Source: Hyphodiscus hymeniophilus (taxonomy: Eukaryota > Ascomycota > Leotiomycetes > Helotiales > Hyphodiscaceae). Taken from it: a stretch of 64,000 bases of DNA. Position numbers and translations under genes: made by a program. Below the pieces are notes generated by a model. The model saw nothing but the letters and a program-made list of their open reading frames with translations. It searched no databases and was not told the DNA's origin. Within the stretch, counting starts at the first letter, position 1, and each line of letters begins with the position of its first letter. Shown here piece by piece: positions 33,351-45,222 of the stretch. The stretch lies in the NCBI GenBank assembly GCA_016508695.1, contig VNKQ01000022.1, positions 62,001 to 126,000 of the forward strand, read 5' to 3'.

Positions 33351-34601
33351 TGTAGGTTTGTTTCTGTGCGCAAGGTTGAGCTTAAGATTTCGAGAATGTT
33401 TGGGCGAAGGGCTGTCTAAATGGAGAATCAAAGACGAGGGGTGGAACGTATATTTGATGCCCAACCTGAAGTCAACCACAGCCCAACGACACCTTTTGAA
33501 AGTGGCTGAAGCCTTGCCAGTCTCTTTTTGATCGACTGCATATTCGTTTGAGGATCAATCACAGCGTGGAATTCAAACTCCTCTTATGGACTCCTGAGGT
33601 TCTCGAGATAGGGAGCCCTGTCTACGAAAATGGTAGCAACATAGGCGGTAGGCTGCCTAGAAGCCTCTCAATGGCCGTCAGATAGATCAGGCCAAGGGAG
33701 CCATTCCCCATCCAATCCTGATGCATGTCGACGGGCTAGGGAACCTAACGCTCAGATATCCCTCACCTGCGCAGAATAATACAACTTTATATTTGGAACC
33801 TCAAAAAGGAGTTGTCATCCCAACTTGAGCTGCGGGGCAAGAATCAAACGCCCTTGATGTCCTCCATGACGTAGCAGGGTCTACCAGTAGTCCATCTAGA
33901 ATGCCATCGACCAGGCACTTTTCAATGTCTAAGTATAGCACTGCTAATCATCAAATCTGCTAGCAGAGCACGCATACGATTTTCACTTCTTGGCTTTCCC
34001 ATCTTGGCAAGGCTTCAAAACCCAGATCCGCCTCCAGAAAGGAAATCACGCAAACACCATGACTACAACAGCTGGGTAAAACCATTCGAAGATCCTCGTA
34101 GTTCATGAATAGTAGGAACGCCAACAACGACAGAGGAAGCCCATCGCAAATTCGGCCAAACAACTGCGGGTCTTTCACTAGAAAGGCGGCTAAGGGTATG
34201 TCTCCTTGAAATTGAAGGACGCCGAACAGGCCGAGTGGTGACTCATGTTCACAATATTATAGAGTTCAACTCGACAATTGTGGAGGATACCAGATTCAAC
34301 GTTGCTAAGACCAAACGCGCCAAAAGCGCGTGCTTTTTATGTTGTTATTCCTGACCCAACCATTTCACGCAAAGTTGAGGACTTGCAGCTAAGCGAAGCA
34401 ACCCAAACCAAATCGGGCACTATGTTTTCCTACTCCGTAAACAATGAGCTTGGTCTCTCCTTTGGCCTCAAAACAACTCTCATATCCCTTTATTTGTGAT
34501 TTTCTATATACTCTAATCCGCAGCGAATTCTTTCCTTCACTTGCTCGAGTCTATTGTCTGGGAGTGATTTTAAATCTTCTTGCCTCACCAGACAGATCAA
34601 C
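33351..34601. promoter_or_regulatory. Divergent intergenic region, C2H2 gene / large coiled-coil gene
   Basis: About 1.25 kb between divergent genes. No ORF in it has recognisable features and no repeat is apparent. Confidence 0.4.
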
Positions 34602-36920
34602 ATGGCGGACGTCCTCGACAACCCTGCCCCTAACGACGCAGACGACGAACGACCAATAGCAGTACGGCGAAAGAGACGCAACAGTGGACGCTCAAACTCC
34701 CAGTCACGATCCAATTCCCAGACTATAGTCTCACGATCTTACGGAATATCTACACCGCCAGCAACGCCCAAACGGTCCAAAAAACGCGTCCGGTTCTCAG
34801 ACCCAGGACTTATCCTCGAGTCTGAAACTGCCTCTTCAGGCCTCACACCGTTCATCCGCCGAACCTCTCTATCTACTCCAACTTCCAAGCGTCGTCATTC
34901 CACGCCCGCTAAGCTCTGGAATTTTACGGAATACGACACGCCGACATCAGGGACGATACAGTTTGAGCCGTTGAGGCAGATACTGGATGGCAGAGTCAAG
35001 CGAAGGTTGAGGAGAAATAGATTGAGCGAGGAAGTCAATACGATAGAGGCGTACAAACGCCATGAGGCAACGGCCCGAAAGTCGGAGGTGGAGCGATTGA
35101 GGGAACAGCTAGCTGCGAAGGACTTGGAAGTGCAGAACTTGATGGACGACCATGATATTGCCAGTCAGATTGAGGAGGAATCTGGTGCACCTATCAGCAC
35201 AACTACGACGCTTCGTACAAAGGTCCAGAAACTCGAGCAGCAGATTGTGGAGTTGAAAGCCGAGCTGGAGCGGAAGGAGGTCGATGCCAGAGAAGATGAT
35301 GCAAACTGGACATTGGCGGCCAGAGATCCGTTCAACTTTGACGACGATGATGACCTGATGATCACGAACTACGACCAGGATTTTAGTATGATGAATGACG
35401 AGCTGATGACAACACCTACACGACTGAATACGTCCTTTCCATCCCCACCCTCGACTCAGCCAAATACGCCATGCAAACCAACTTCGTGGGTGGACGCAGG
35501 GATTCAAGCGTCGTTACAAATCCCAGACCCAGAGAAAGATGCCTTGAAAAAGCAATTGCAGAGTTTACAGTCAGAGTTATCCAACCTCAATTCAGCGATG
35601 GCGTTGGGCGAGGATAACCACTCCCGGCTCGCTGACAAGCTATCGAACCATGTTCCTGTCGATGAACCCCAAGACTACTCAGTCCTTGACTCCGCACTCG
35701 ATACTATCTTGACCCAGCTTGCACTCTCACAGTCAAACGCTCTAGAGAAGGAGAATGCTTTCTCCGCTCTCTCAACGGAAATCACTAGCCTAGGTTTCTC
35801 TGCCTCCGGGCCCGAGGAAACGATCGAAGCTATCGCTAAGCAGTTCCGACAAGCAAGAATTGAGCTAGAATATGCCATGCCAGGCGAGGTTGTTGAGGGC
35901 TTCGAGAATGACAAATTACTAGACATGCTCGTTTCTCGCGTTCGAGTTCTGGTTGGGAAAGTCAAGGATCGAGACGAGAGCATTGATCAGTATCACGACC
36001 AAGAATTGTTGCTTCGTCAACAGTTAAATACTCGGGTCGATGCACAAAATGACATCCAGAGAGAACTGTACCTTGCAAACACAGTCGTTCAAGATCTACG
36101 GACGGAGATTGATGAGAAGGAGGTCAGCAATGAGAGACTGCAAAGAGCACTAGATGGATACCGTGCAGAGGTCAAAGGCTTGGAAACCCTCATTGAACGC
36201 GTGGAGAAGCAAGCCAGCAAGAGGGAGGTCATCCTGAGAGATCAGGTGAACGAGGTCGAGGAGAGATTGCAGGACGAGATCTTGAAGCACGACACAACAC
36301 GAGCCGCCGACGAGGGAAAGGAAGTCATAGTTGTTCAACTCGAGCAAAGATTGAATGCCGCACTCAGGGCTGCCGCCGAGGTTCAAGAGCAAATGGTCAA
36401 TCTCGAGTCCTCAACCAATGCAACACTGACCGAGAAAGACTCGACGATCGAACGACTCACAACCGCTTCCAAATCTCACGGGGATGCGCTAGCTCTTCGC
36501 GACGCCCGCGTCTCGGAATTGCGAAAGGAGATAGAACGGGTGAATGAATCCTTGAAGATGGCACACTCCACGATCCTCACACTGCGCAATGAAAACAAGG
36601 ACCTCGAGGCGCATATCGAAGGCGAGAAGACGCGGGGCCAGCGCGTTGTTCAGGCGATGCGCGAGCAGCTAAATCGCGTCTTAGAAACTGGCATGGGATA
36701 CATCAATGGCGATGTGTCCGTCCAGAGATCAAGAAGAGAAGGCAGTGCGCCACCTTCTATCGGCGGCCCCGAGCCACAAGCCGTGGTGCGAAGAGGCAGA
36801 TTCATTGATGGCGGTTTGGCAAGGAGGGCGAGTGGGAAGAAGAGGAGGCGATACGACAGCGGTCTGGGATTCTTGGAAGAGGAGGATGAAGTTGAGGCCT
36901 TGATAGGAAGTGAGGATTAA
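34602..36920 (+). CDS. Large coiled-coil protein with N-terminal RVxF (PP1-docking-like) motif
   Basis: Intronless, 772 aa from MADVLDN (a longer in-frame start at 34554 exists but has no support). The N-terminus is basic and Ser/Thr-Pro rich, with a KKRVRFSDPG block at residues 60-69 in which R62-V63-R64-F65 fits the protein-phosphatase-1 docking consensus. Coiled coil begins near residue 160 (KSEVERLREQLAAKDLEVQN), is interrupted by an acidic NFDDDDDLMIT region and a Pro/Thr linker, and continues from about 320 to 710 with many heptads. A basic GKKRRRYDSG patch near the C-terminus may be a nuclear signal. Architecture resembles spindle-pole, kinetochore or nuclear scaffold proteins, but I recognise no specific ortholog; this is an inference from shape and motifs only. 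Confidence 0.8.
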   Translation: MADVLDNPAPNDADDERPIAVRRKRRNSGRSNSQSRSNSQTIVSRSYGISTPPATPKRSKKRVRFSDPGLILESETASSGLTPFIRRTSLSTPTSKRRHSTPAKLWNFTEYDTPTSGTIQFEPLRQILDGRVKRRLRRNRLSEEVNTIEAYKRHEATARKSEVERLREQLAAKDLEVQNLMDDHDIASQIEEESGAPISTTTTLRTKVQKLEQQIVELKAELERKEVDAREDDANWTLAARDPFNFDDDDDLMITNYDQDFSMMNDELMTTPTRLNTSFPSPPSTQPNTPCKPTSWVDAGIQASLQIPDPEKDALKKQLQSLQSELSNLNSAMALGEDNHSRLADKLSNHVPVDEPQDYSVLDSALDTILTQLALSQSNALEKENAFSALSTEITSLGFSASGPEETIEAIAKQFRQARIELEYAMPGEVVEGFENDKLLDMLVSRVRVLVGKVKDRDESIDQYHDQELLLRQQLNTRVDAQNDIQRELYLANTVVQDLRTEIDEKEVSNERLQRALDGYRAEVKGLETLIERVEKQASKREVILRDQVNEVEERLQDEILKHDTTRAADEGKEVIVVQLEQRLNAALRAAAEVQEQMVNLESSTNATLTEKDSTIERLTTASKSHGDALALRDARVSELRKEIERVNESLKMAHSTILTLRNENKDLEAHIEGEKTRGQRVVQAMREQLNRVLETGMGYINGDVSVQRSRREGSAPPSIGGPEPQAVVRRGRFIDGGLARRASGKKRRRYDSGLGFLEEEDEVEALIGSED

Positions 36921-39321
36921 GTATATCTGCAGACGACTCTACCATTTGACATGGGATTTTCTTTTGTTATGGCTGTGACAAGGAGTTTGGATATCTGGGA
37001 GGAGTTGGTTGCTGTCATCGTAAATATGTATATACAATACCGATTGATTGAAACTACATTCATCCAACTTTCAAGCGCTGAAACCCCTATCCACAAGCTT
37101 CCTCCAGATACAAAGTACGTCAATAGTCGGATAATCAGATCGTATACAATGAACACCGGTACTAATTTCAACACCTAATTGCTTTAGCGACAGTCGACAG
37201 AAGGTCCGCCAGTAAGAAGTCCGCTTCTTTGTTCACGTCGATTATGTTGTTAGATGGAGAGTATAAGATAATAAGATTGAGGCTAATTCTTGTAGACTCC
37301 TACGCCATTACACGACTACCCCATGGGAGAAACCCCAAAATCACAATCAAAACTACTCATTCATGAGTCCTGTACAGATACCACAAAGTGAGCATCGCTG
37401 AGCACTGCAGCAGATACACGAAATCGTACTCGAAATTCTGGAGAATGCTGCAACCTCATGGTAGAGCGAGTAGCGCCTGAGCGGAGGGCAATGATAACTG
37501 ACCGTCTCGGGAGCGAAGTTCGAAGAAGTATCGTCTGACATAACCACTCTGAACAGCATTGAATCTATTGATACTAAGCTATCATACTACTAATTGTGTT
37601 CTGATATGGTAGTGTTCTGAGGGAAACCAGCTTGGGATACAGCGTGGACTTACCGCGTACAGTACATCCTGGTGCATCCTAAGTTCTAAAGTCAGGCGAG
37701 GTGGTTTTGTATCCCGAGTTTTTTTTTAGTTTTGGAGTAGCTACTTGTAGTTAGACCATTCTAAGCCACTAAGCCACTAGAGCAGCGAGTCACGTGTACC
37801 AGGTCCCAAATAGCGTGTAATTTTTGAGAGGCTTAAACACCAATAATGCTACAAAGACTCAATCCACTGATCCATTTGCAGCTCAGTCTCACATGACTCG
37901 CTAGAAAGCTCTGTATCCCCGAGCATTCGCTATCTATCATCTCTGTGACTGGATCCCAGTGGATCGTTACCAGTGGCTTCATTAGTGTTAGTAGCGCTTG
38001 AGCCGTCACTCAGACAGAACAACGGCGTGTCATTGGCTCGGGCTGGATCATGAAAAAATAGGGGGATATTCTAGTCAGGGGAGAGCGGATGAACAGAACC
38101 GAGTGAAGAGTTTTTCCCGAGTGGCAAAAGCATCTGAATGTCGCATTCATGTGAAAGATGGTTTGAAAAGCCCAAGGTATACTTTTGGGAAAGAGTTGAA
38201 GATTACCATGGAAACAAAGAAGACCAGGAAAAGAACGAGGGGATATATAAGATCAAAAGATCGCAACCCTACAGTCTTACACAAGCCAGCTGGACCGCGT
38301 GGTTGGCAGTTTCTGGTAAGTCCGGCTAGTTAGCGCCATGCGCCTCGATAGCATCCCTGGAATCTGGACGCCAATCATGTCCAGCGATGTTCCCTTCCGT
38401 ACGCCAACGAAGAACAAGCAACTTGCAGAGTGTCAAGCCAAAGTGGCCAACACGAGGTCCGAGGATGTCGCTGCCCCCTGCCAGCAATTGTGCAACTATG
38501 TACGAAGTATTTATTGTACGAGGAGGGAGGACATCGTAAGAGCGAGCTGCTCTCACGCGGAATACACAAACATTCAAGACGCTCATTGTCAACTTGCCCA
38601 GCTGGGGTACGGAACAACCAGTTTTGGAAATGCAAGGGCCCCAAAATCAAGTCGTCAACACTGTTACAGTAGTCAACGAACCTCTGTAGACGACATAACT
38701 CCCACTTTACGAGCCAAGTCTTGCCTAAGCTTTCCTTTTTTTTGGACTTAGACCAAAACAGCCGCGGGTGCTACCAGCCTGACACTGGACACTGGATAGT
38801 AGTAACTCGGTGTACGGAGCATTCCACACCCCAGTAGTCCAGTCCCAAGTCAGATCTTCCACACTCACACTGCTTGGCTCATAATAATAATAGGGTATGC
38901 GAACCGTACCCATAAGTAAGACCCAGGGCCCACGCAACCCCACTGTTTCCAATCTTCCCTATGCTGCATTGAAAAGGTTCTTGTACCCCTTACCCCCGCA
39001 GCTCTTTCCATACGTAATTCGTCGTTCGCTTCAACAAGAGTTCGCGTTGCTGTGTCCTCTTCCCCTCATGTACATTTGATCCTCAGACGTCGTTTCAGGA
39101 TCCCACTCTCTTTTATATACACTTGGCACCTCATAATCAACACCTTTCACTTCTCTTTCAGCCTTTTATTCGCTTTTTTACCAGCCGCAGACCGTTCTCA
39201 CGATTTCACGAGTCGATCTCACAACTCCAGACCGTATCACGAAACGATCAACTAGCTTTAATTCTTGGCTCCGTCATTGAATGTTTACTACAGTCTTGGA
39301 GTTTAGCTTGATGAAGGCAGA
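36921..39321. other. 2.4 kb intergenic region, no supported gene
   Basis: ORFs are short and overlapping, none with family features or matching splice sites. A CACGTG lies at about 37791-37796. The last 300 bases are pyrimidine-rich (CTTTTATATACAC, CTCTTTCAGCC), as expected for the promoter and leader of the acyltransferase gene. Confidence 0.45.
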
Positions 39322-40789
39322 ATGAGCGTCAGACAGGAGAACGTGAAATGGGTAGACGTAAATACACCCAAGCACTCCCCCAACCATGTTCCCCACCCGT
39401 TCCTCTACACCTACGCCCGCATTCCATTCTCAACTGACACAATGGATCGCAGGGTCTCCGTGGTATCGCATCCGTCCTCGTCGTCTTTACACATCTCGCT
39501 CGCGCTTTCGATGAAGACCTTTTCAAGTCGACATCTGCGGAGCATGCGTCCCCGAGACTCCTCCAATATCCCATCATCCGAATACTGGTGCAAGGCCGAA
39601 TCGGCGTTTCGATTTTCTCGCTCGTGACAGGTTACGTGTGTGCGTTGAAACCCATCCGGCAGTTTGCAGCAGGAAGCCACGAAGCCGCCTTCACCGGTAT
39701 CGCGAAGAGTGCCTTTCGAAGGACACCCAGGCTTTTTCTCCCCACCACAATAGCCACGACCTTGATATGGTTCCTCTGCCAGTTTGGCATCTTCGAGGTT
39801 GCGAATCGGGTGGAGGGGTGGTGGCTGAATTATACATCTCCCAATATCACGCCGTACATTGGGCAGGCGATCAAGATGTTGATACTCAACATCATTACGA
39901 CGTGGACGCGCGAATGGAACGTCTACGACAACAATCAATGGACCTTGATGCATCTGCTCAAGGGCGCTTTCCTGGTCTATGTCATGCTCTTCGCAACCGC
40001 GTACATGAAACCTCGATATCGGATGATGACTTCAATGGGCCTATTCACTTACTACTACATCAGCAATGACTGTACGCTCCCCTCTCATCTCATCCAGTAT
40101 TTCCCCCATTATTATATTCCATACTGACCGTAACAGCCGCCTTCGGGATGCAGTTCTTCTTCGGGACCTTCCTCTGTGACCTCTCCCAACATCCACCGCA
40201 CATCGCCTGGATGAACTCCCGCAAATGGCCAGAGCGCTACCTCGCCCCCGTCCTGATCCTCATCGGCCTCATCCTGGCCTCCTACCCCGAGCACAAGCCG
40301 GAGTGGATGCGCTGGTCAAACTACATGCTGGAGCTATCGAAATGGATCTTCCCACGCGATCCCGAGGTGCCTCGTTTCTACTCCGGCCTCGGGCTCGAGT
40401 TCATCGCTCTCGGCATCCACTTCTCCAGCCCCGTGAAGACCGTCCTCTCGAATAAATACCTGCTCTGGTTCGGCAAGAACTCGTTCGCCGTCTATCTCCT
40501 GCACGGCTCGCTCCTGAGGTGGATCTTGGTCTGGATGCTATACGGGGTGAGCCCGCCGGGGGAGATCGTGAAGCCGGACGGATCGCGGGCCCCGGCGCCG
40601 AACTTCAAGCAGTGCGGGAGGCTGAGGTGGTATTTCTGGCTGCCGATCTGGTTCGTGATCGTGTATGCTGCGGCGAACATGTGGACGAAGCACGTCGACC
40701 CGTTCTGTGCGCGCTTGACGCAGAGGCTGGAGGCGTATGTTTTTGAGGAGAAGGAGGTGACTCAGGAGAAGAAATTGCTCCCTCAGTGA
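39322..40789 (+). CDS. Acyltransferase-3 family integral membrane protein
   Basis: Predicted membrane O-acyltransferase (PF01757) that would move an acyl group onto a sugar, lipid or secondary metabolite; substrate unknown. Exons 39322-39357, 39453-40071 and 40137-40789 with introns of 95 and 65 bp encode 435 aa. Splicing reconstructs the family N-terminal motif VKWVDGLRGIASVLVVFTHL, whose His is the presumed catalytic residue. Several hydrophobic segments follow (RIGVSIFSLVTGYVCAL, ATTLIWFLCQFGIF, YLAPVLILIGLILASY, FWLPIWFVIVYAAANM) plus NSFAVYLLHGSLLRW near the C-terminus, also typical. The third exon is visibly richer in G+C than its surroundings. The first exon is short (12 codons), so an extra 5' exon cannot be excluded. 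Confidence 0.9.
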
Positions 40790-42604
40790 ATATCATATTC
40801 CTCATATGGCAGTTGGATCGAAGACCTGCCTTCTGACATACAGTACGCTGGTGCAAGGCAACGTGGGGGACGTTCAAGGAATCGTTATCTAAGACCGGCA
40901 TGTTTCGGGAGTCATCTATTCAGTATGCATGGAAGTTTCATCTACAATTGGGTAAGCTATTTACTGGAGCTTGGAGTTGGGTATTCATGACTGAATTTCG
41001 GACATCGCGAAGAGTTTTCGCCTGGAGTATATTGCAGAGGAACAAGTCCTGTACGAAAGAATTCCATATCCGGTCCGTTAATACCCAAATCATTAATCTC
41101 GACGATTACGTTCATATCTCTCTCCTCTTGACCATTTGCTCAATTCGATTGAAACGAGTGACATCGTGCTCCAATGCGCGGCTTTAAAACCAAAGTCCAA
41201 ACATCCCGTCAGGAACGAAAACTCGCGGAGCGCTTGACACGTTGTGGACTTTGGACTCAGGGAGCAGTAACCCGTTCTTGCAGGATGTCAAATAACACAG
41301 GTAATCCTCATGAACAAAGCATATGAGAGATGAGTACGCTTCTCTTTTTCCAGCCAGAAGAAAGGTCTTGACGCAGAGAACAGCTGATGTACGTACCACT
41401 GTGCAAAAGCTATTGTTCCCTCTTATATCGCTGTGTGCAACATTCCCGGCGGATCTTTGAATCCTTGATATCAGAGGTTAGTAGGCTTATGAGCCGGTTG
41501 CCACAGGTGTATTGAGGATATAATCATGCTTATTTTCGTAATATGCTAGCTCTTGGGAAAATCGAAAGGCGATGGCGTCTGCAGACAATCAGGATAGCTA
41601 CGAGATGGAAAGAGATAGAGTGCTTTCACACTCCTGGTCGTTCGATTCAAGTCAAGTGAGGCTGATGGTGAACGGGAACAGAAAGGGAAGGCGAGTCTTG
41701 GACGGCAGTCAGGATTTATCTCCAGCTGGGACATCCATGAACGTGGTACATCTTCGTCACATCATCACATATACCGCCAAGGTCCCGACTATACCGTATA
41801 CGAATCCGGAGGAGTTTCCACGCCCTTGGGACTTGTATGTCATAGCCGTGATACTGGCAACGCTGCCTGCCACGTTGATTCGTGGCTTTGGGAGATTGAA
41901 TCCACGAACTGGCCACAGAACACAAGGCGTCATGAAGCAACACAATATGGGAGAGACCACAGGTATTCACCACACGCGGTTCAATCCAGGAGGGTTAACT
42001 AGTTGAATACTTGCAATAGGAACGCTGAAAAGGTGGATGGTCTTGGCTTTACCATGGATCAATCTCCAAAAGGTTCATAGCGTCCGTATGGGACATAGTC
42101 ATTGTCCGGGCCTGGTGGTAGCTCGTTCTTCCCGTGTTTGTCGAGGCAAAACTCGCTTCTGCGATGATGAGATGGCTGATGCGGCTTGTTCTAGACACAA
42201 GTGTGTTCATCGGCTGTGGTAGCCTAGCACAAGCGTGGAGAACTGGATGAAGGAAGAGGTGGTAGATTTCGTCCACGAAGATGAGAGCTGGCTTTATCAA
42301 GCGGGCCCATCGGCGCCATCTAGAGAATGAAAATCACATTACCATTTAGAGTGATGATATCCCCCGTCACATGCTATGGCATGATTGCGGCTGGCATATT
42401 TGAGTATGTATCGTTTTGACTGAAGTCACCGCTGTCCAGTATGTGACTCGATATTTAACTTGGACACCTGAAAAACGTTTGGAACCACAATCTACGTGAG
42501 CTGCAAACCAGAATCAGTCGTCATCTACGTTCGTAGTGCATGAACCAGTGGTGAGAAGCAGGAGGTAGCTATGCAATTTGTAATCCTTAAAGCCGTCGGT
42601 AAGA
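40790..42604. other. 1.8 kb intergenic region; one doubtful ORF
   Basis: Between the stops of the acyltransferase gene (+) and the F-box gene (-). An ORF of 144 codons at 41572-42006 (+) has no recognisable family, and both strands carry overlapping ORFs of similar size there, so I do not call a gene. Confidence 0.45.
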
Positions 42605-44131
42605 CTACATTACTGCCACCTCATACCGACGACAGAATCCCCTCATAAACTCCGGTAAGGGAGTATCATGATCATCCACGAAGTCTACCTCCACTGGTGG
42701 CTGTAGAGCTTCGAATTCAGTCCTCCATTCTTCAACGTTCATTTCTTTCTCGCACGCAGGGTCCATTGTTGCATGAGTCTGCGTATGTGCGTTTTGAGGA
42801 GGTATTCGAACCGATATTCGTTCCAGTTTTGGGAATTTCTTTCGCACGTCGGTAACGGGCTCGGAGAATATGCGTTTGAACGCGTGTGGGTAATTGTTGA
42901 CGTATGGGGCAAGTAGATGGAGATTTTGAAGGCTGGGAGGGCAGAGCTCACTCAGTGCGGGTACTTCTATGGAAGCATCCGCGGCAGGTAGATCGTCCTC
43001 CCCGATCACCAGCCCCATATCCAACTCTAATTTTGCCAAATTCTTGAATCCCTTCATCGGCGCGATTCTCTTGACAGATCCATAGCAGTTCAAGATAGAA
43101 AAAGAGAGTTCTTCAAGATGAGCCCCAACTGCATCCTCGATAGCACTCATCACAGCACCAGCATCAAGATCATGGCCGCATCCATGCCACTTGGTCTCAT
43201 AGCTCAACCTGAAGACTCTCAGTCGTGGCATTCTCGACAGGAAATTCCCCAGCTCTTTGTCGTTTACGACAGATCCAACTAATTCCACCACCTCAAGACC
43301 GCTTCCAAATGTCGGGTATTTAGGTTCAAGGAATGCAGCACCCGTGTATCCATCATCTATTGCTCTAGTGCTACCAGCACAGAATCTCCTCATCGATTCA
43401 ATAGATAAGAATGGAGTGAATGTAGAAAGCCTCCAGCGGTTCTCATAGCCCCATGCAGCGGAAGGGAGTATCGAAGCGAGTTTTGAAAGGCCGGCCGCCG
43501 TGTCGGCGGGGTCATTCGCTTTTTTCACGATCACATCAAGCAAGGATGAGGTATTCCATTTTCTTGACTTATCGGCATATGCGTTCCATTGTTCCCACTT
43601 CGTAGGAAGCGAAAGCTGGGTAACATTTGGTAGTAGGGTCAGCAACAACGTAGCAGCGAGAGTATGATTGCCGTTGTCGGGCACGTGTTGTTGCGTTAAA
43701 TGTTGAAGAACTTTCCAAATGTCGTCACTCGTGTCTCGTAGATAGTTGATTTTCTCGAGCAAAGCTCTGAATCCCGAAGAATGGGCCACATAATCCTGAA
43801 GAGTCTTCATGTTATGCGAAAGGTCAGGAGACGAGTCCGTCGTGTCCTCTTTGAGATCTGCGGATACAATGTATTTGGCGATGCGCGGGTCGTCCGCAAT
43901 TCGAGCAAGCAGTTGCAGAGATGATGCACAAGCACCATGGTTTGACAGGAGCCCAGTCCCCGCATACCTGAAATATCTATACCGTTCTCTCAATGTATTG
44001 TGTTCCTCCAAGTACTGCGATCCCACCCGATAGACCGTTTTACAGGACAATACGAGATTTTCGAAGCCATCTGGCATTGTCTCTTCAACGACACGACTGA
44101 GAAGCTCGCTCGGAAGAGATAGTAGTTCCAT
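42605..44131 (-). CDS. F-box-type protein
   Basis: Intronless, 508 aa. The N-terminus MELLSLPSELLSRVVEETMP...FENLVLSCKTVYRVG matches the F-box pattern (LPxEL, then a helix and the L-S-C-K segment), so it is likely a substrate receptor for an SCF ubiquitin ligase. The rest is Leu-rich and irregular, like the degenerate leucine-rich repeats of fungal F-box proteins (LEVVELVGSVV, LRVFRLSYET, LEELSFSILNC, LAKLELDMGLV, LQNLHLLAPYV). Fungi have many of these and their substrates are rarely known. Start chosen at the first Met, two residues before the F-box core. No intron needed. Confidence 0.85.
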   Translation of the reverse strand: MELLSLPSELLSRVVEETMPDGFENLVLSCKTVYRVGSQYLEEHNTLRERYRYFRYAGTGLLSNHGACASSLQLLARIADDPRIAKYIVSADLKEDTTDSSPDLSHNMKTLQDYVAHSSGFRALLEKINYLRDTSDDIWKVLQHLTQQHVPDNGNHTLAATLLLTLLPNVTQLSLPTKWEQWNAYADKSRKWNTSSLLDVIVKKANDPADTAAGLSKLASILPSAAWGYENRWRLSTFTPFLSIESMRRFCAGSTRAIDDGYTGAAFLEPKYPTFGSGLEVVELVGSVVNDKELGNFLSRMPRLRVFRLSYETKWHGCGHDLDAGAVMSAIEDAVGAHLEELSFSILNCYGSVKRIAPMKGFKNLAKLELDMGLVIGEDDLPAADASIEVPALSELCPPSLQNLHLLAPYVNNYPHAFKRIFSEPVTDVRKKFPKLERISVRIPPQNAHTQTHATMDPACEKEMNVEEWRTEFEALQPPVEVDFVDDHDTPLPEFMRGFCRRYEVAVM

Positions 44132-45222
44132 CGCGGAAGTTATGTCTCGGTTGGAATGGATGATGGTGGTTGTTGAGATGTTGAGACCCGGATTGTGGTA
44201 GGAATTAAGACGTGAAGGAAGGTGAGAAGCCGTGCAAATACGTCATGTGTCGTCTGAGTGGTAAGCTTACGTTGGAACGCTATCTAGGTGTGCTAATAAT
44301 AGAATTTAGAATAGTTCTGGATTATGTGACTTATTACTGTGAGTAATTCATTGAATTTGGCAACATCTAGCACATTACAGGTGAACTTCAGGATACACGG
44401 AGCGAAAAACAAATCAGGGCTACTCCACAGCAGATATTAAGCAACTTTGGGTTGGAGACGTCCGTATATTTCAGGAGCCGGAGAAGGTAAATCTGAGAGA
44501 ATAGGAGTGAAGTTATTTGCCTTTGGCTGCAAAAATGATGTCTGAGCTGTATGAGGCTATTGCTACCAGCTGGTGACATCTAGAGCGTGATATGGGACTA
44601 TGGAGCTTCCGTGGAGAAAGAAGAAAATGCTTCGCGATTTAGATGTTTGAAACATCGTACTTATACGGGTGAAACCTACCTGATCATCACTCGGCTAGAA
44701 ATAGATATAGAAAAAAGAGAAAGGATGACATGGTAGAACACTGCTTCAGTTCATCTTCTCACTGACTGCCACATTTCTAGCCGGCTGAGAATGCTTCGAC
44801 TGCGCAAGTGCTGGGCCGCAGCGAGTCTCAATCTTGCTTCAGATCCTAGATGCACCGTATGATCACACTTGTAATCAATGAGTGGTAATATAGCTCATGA
44901 TGGCCACTGGACATAAAAAGCAAAGGTGAATACAACCAAGACCCGAGAATGTACAGGGTTCCCCATATTTTGTCGAGCGGGCGCTAGTGGCGATCCTCAG
45001 CCTCCCTTGGTTCTCATCACCTTCAACTGTGACTCCCATTGTAATCCATCTCCTTTCAACAACATACACAACAACTTGACAATGCGTATACTTCATATAC
45101 AGTCTTCTTTTTTACTGTATGGATCACATATACTCCTTTCGACGTCACGCTAACGAGAGAAGACCTCCTTACTCTAGAATGTAGCTTGCTCCAAACCAAA
45201 AAGCTATCCTTCTACCGCAAGA
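44132..45222. promoter_or_regulatory. Divergent intergenic region, F-box gene / NYN gene
   Basis: About 1.1 kb between divergent genes. No ORF with features. Near 45090-45130 there is an AT-rich tract just before the NYN gene leader. Confidence 0.4.

Noticed and set aside
39588..40127. Acyltransferase gene starting at 39588
   Set aside because: This drops the family DGLRG...H motif, which is recovered by splicing from 39322 and 39453.
41572..42006. 144-codon ORF on the plus strand
   Set aside because: No recognisable domain, overlapping ORFs of like size on the other strand, no splice partners.
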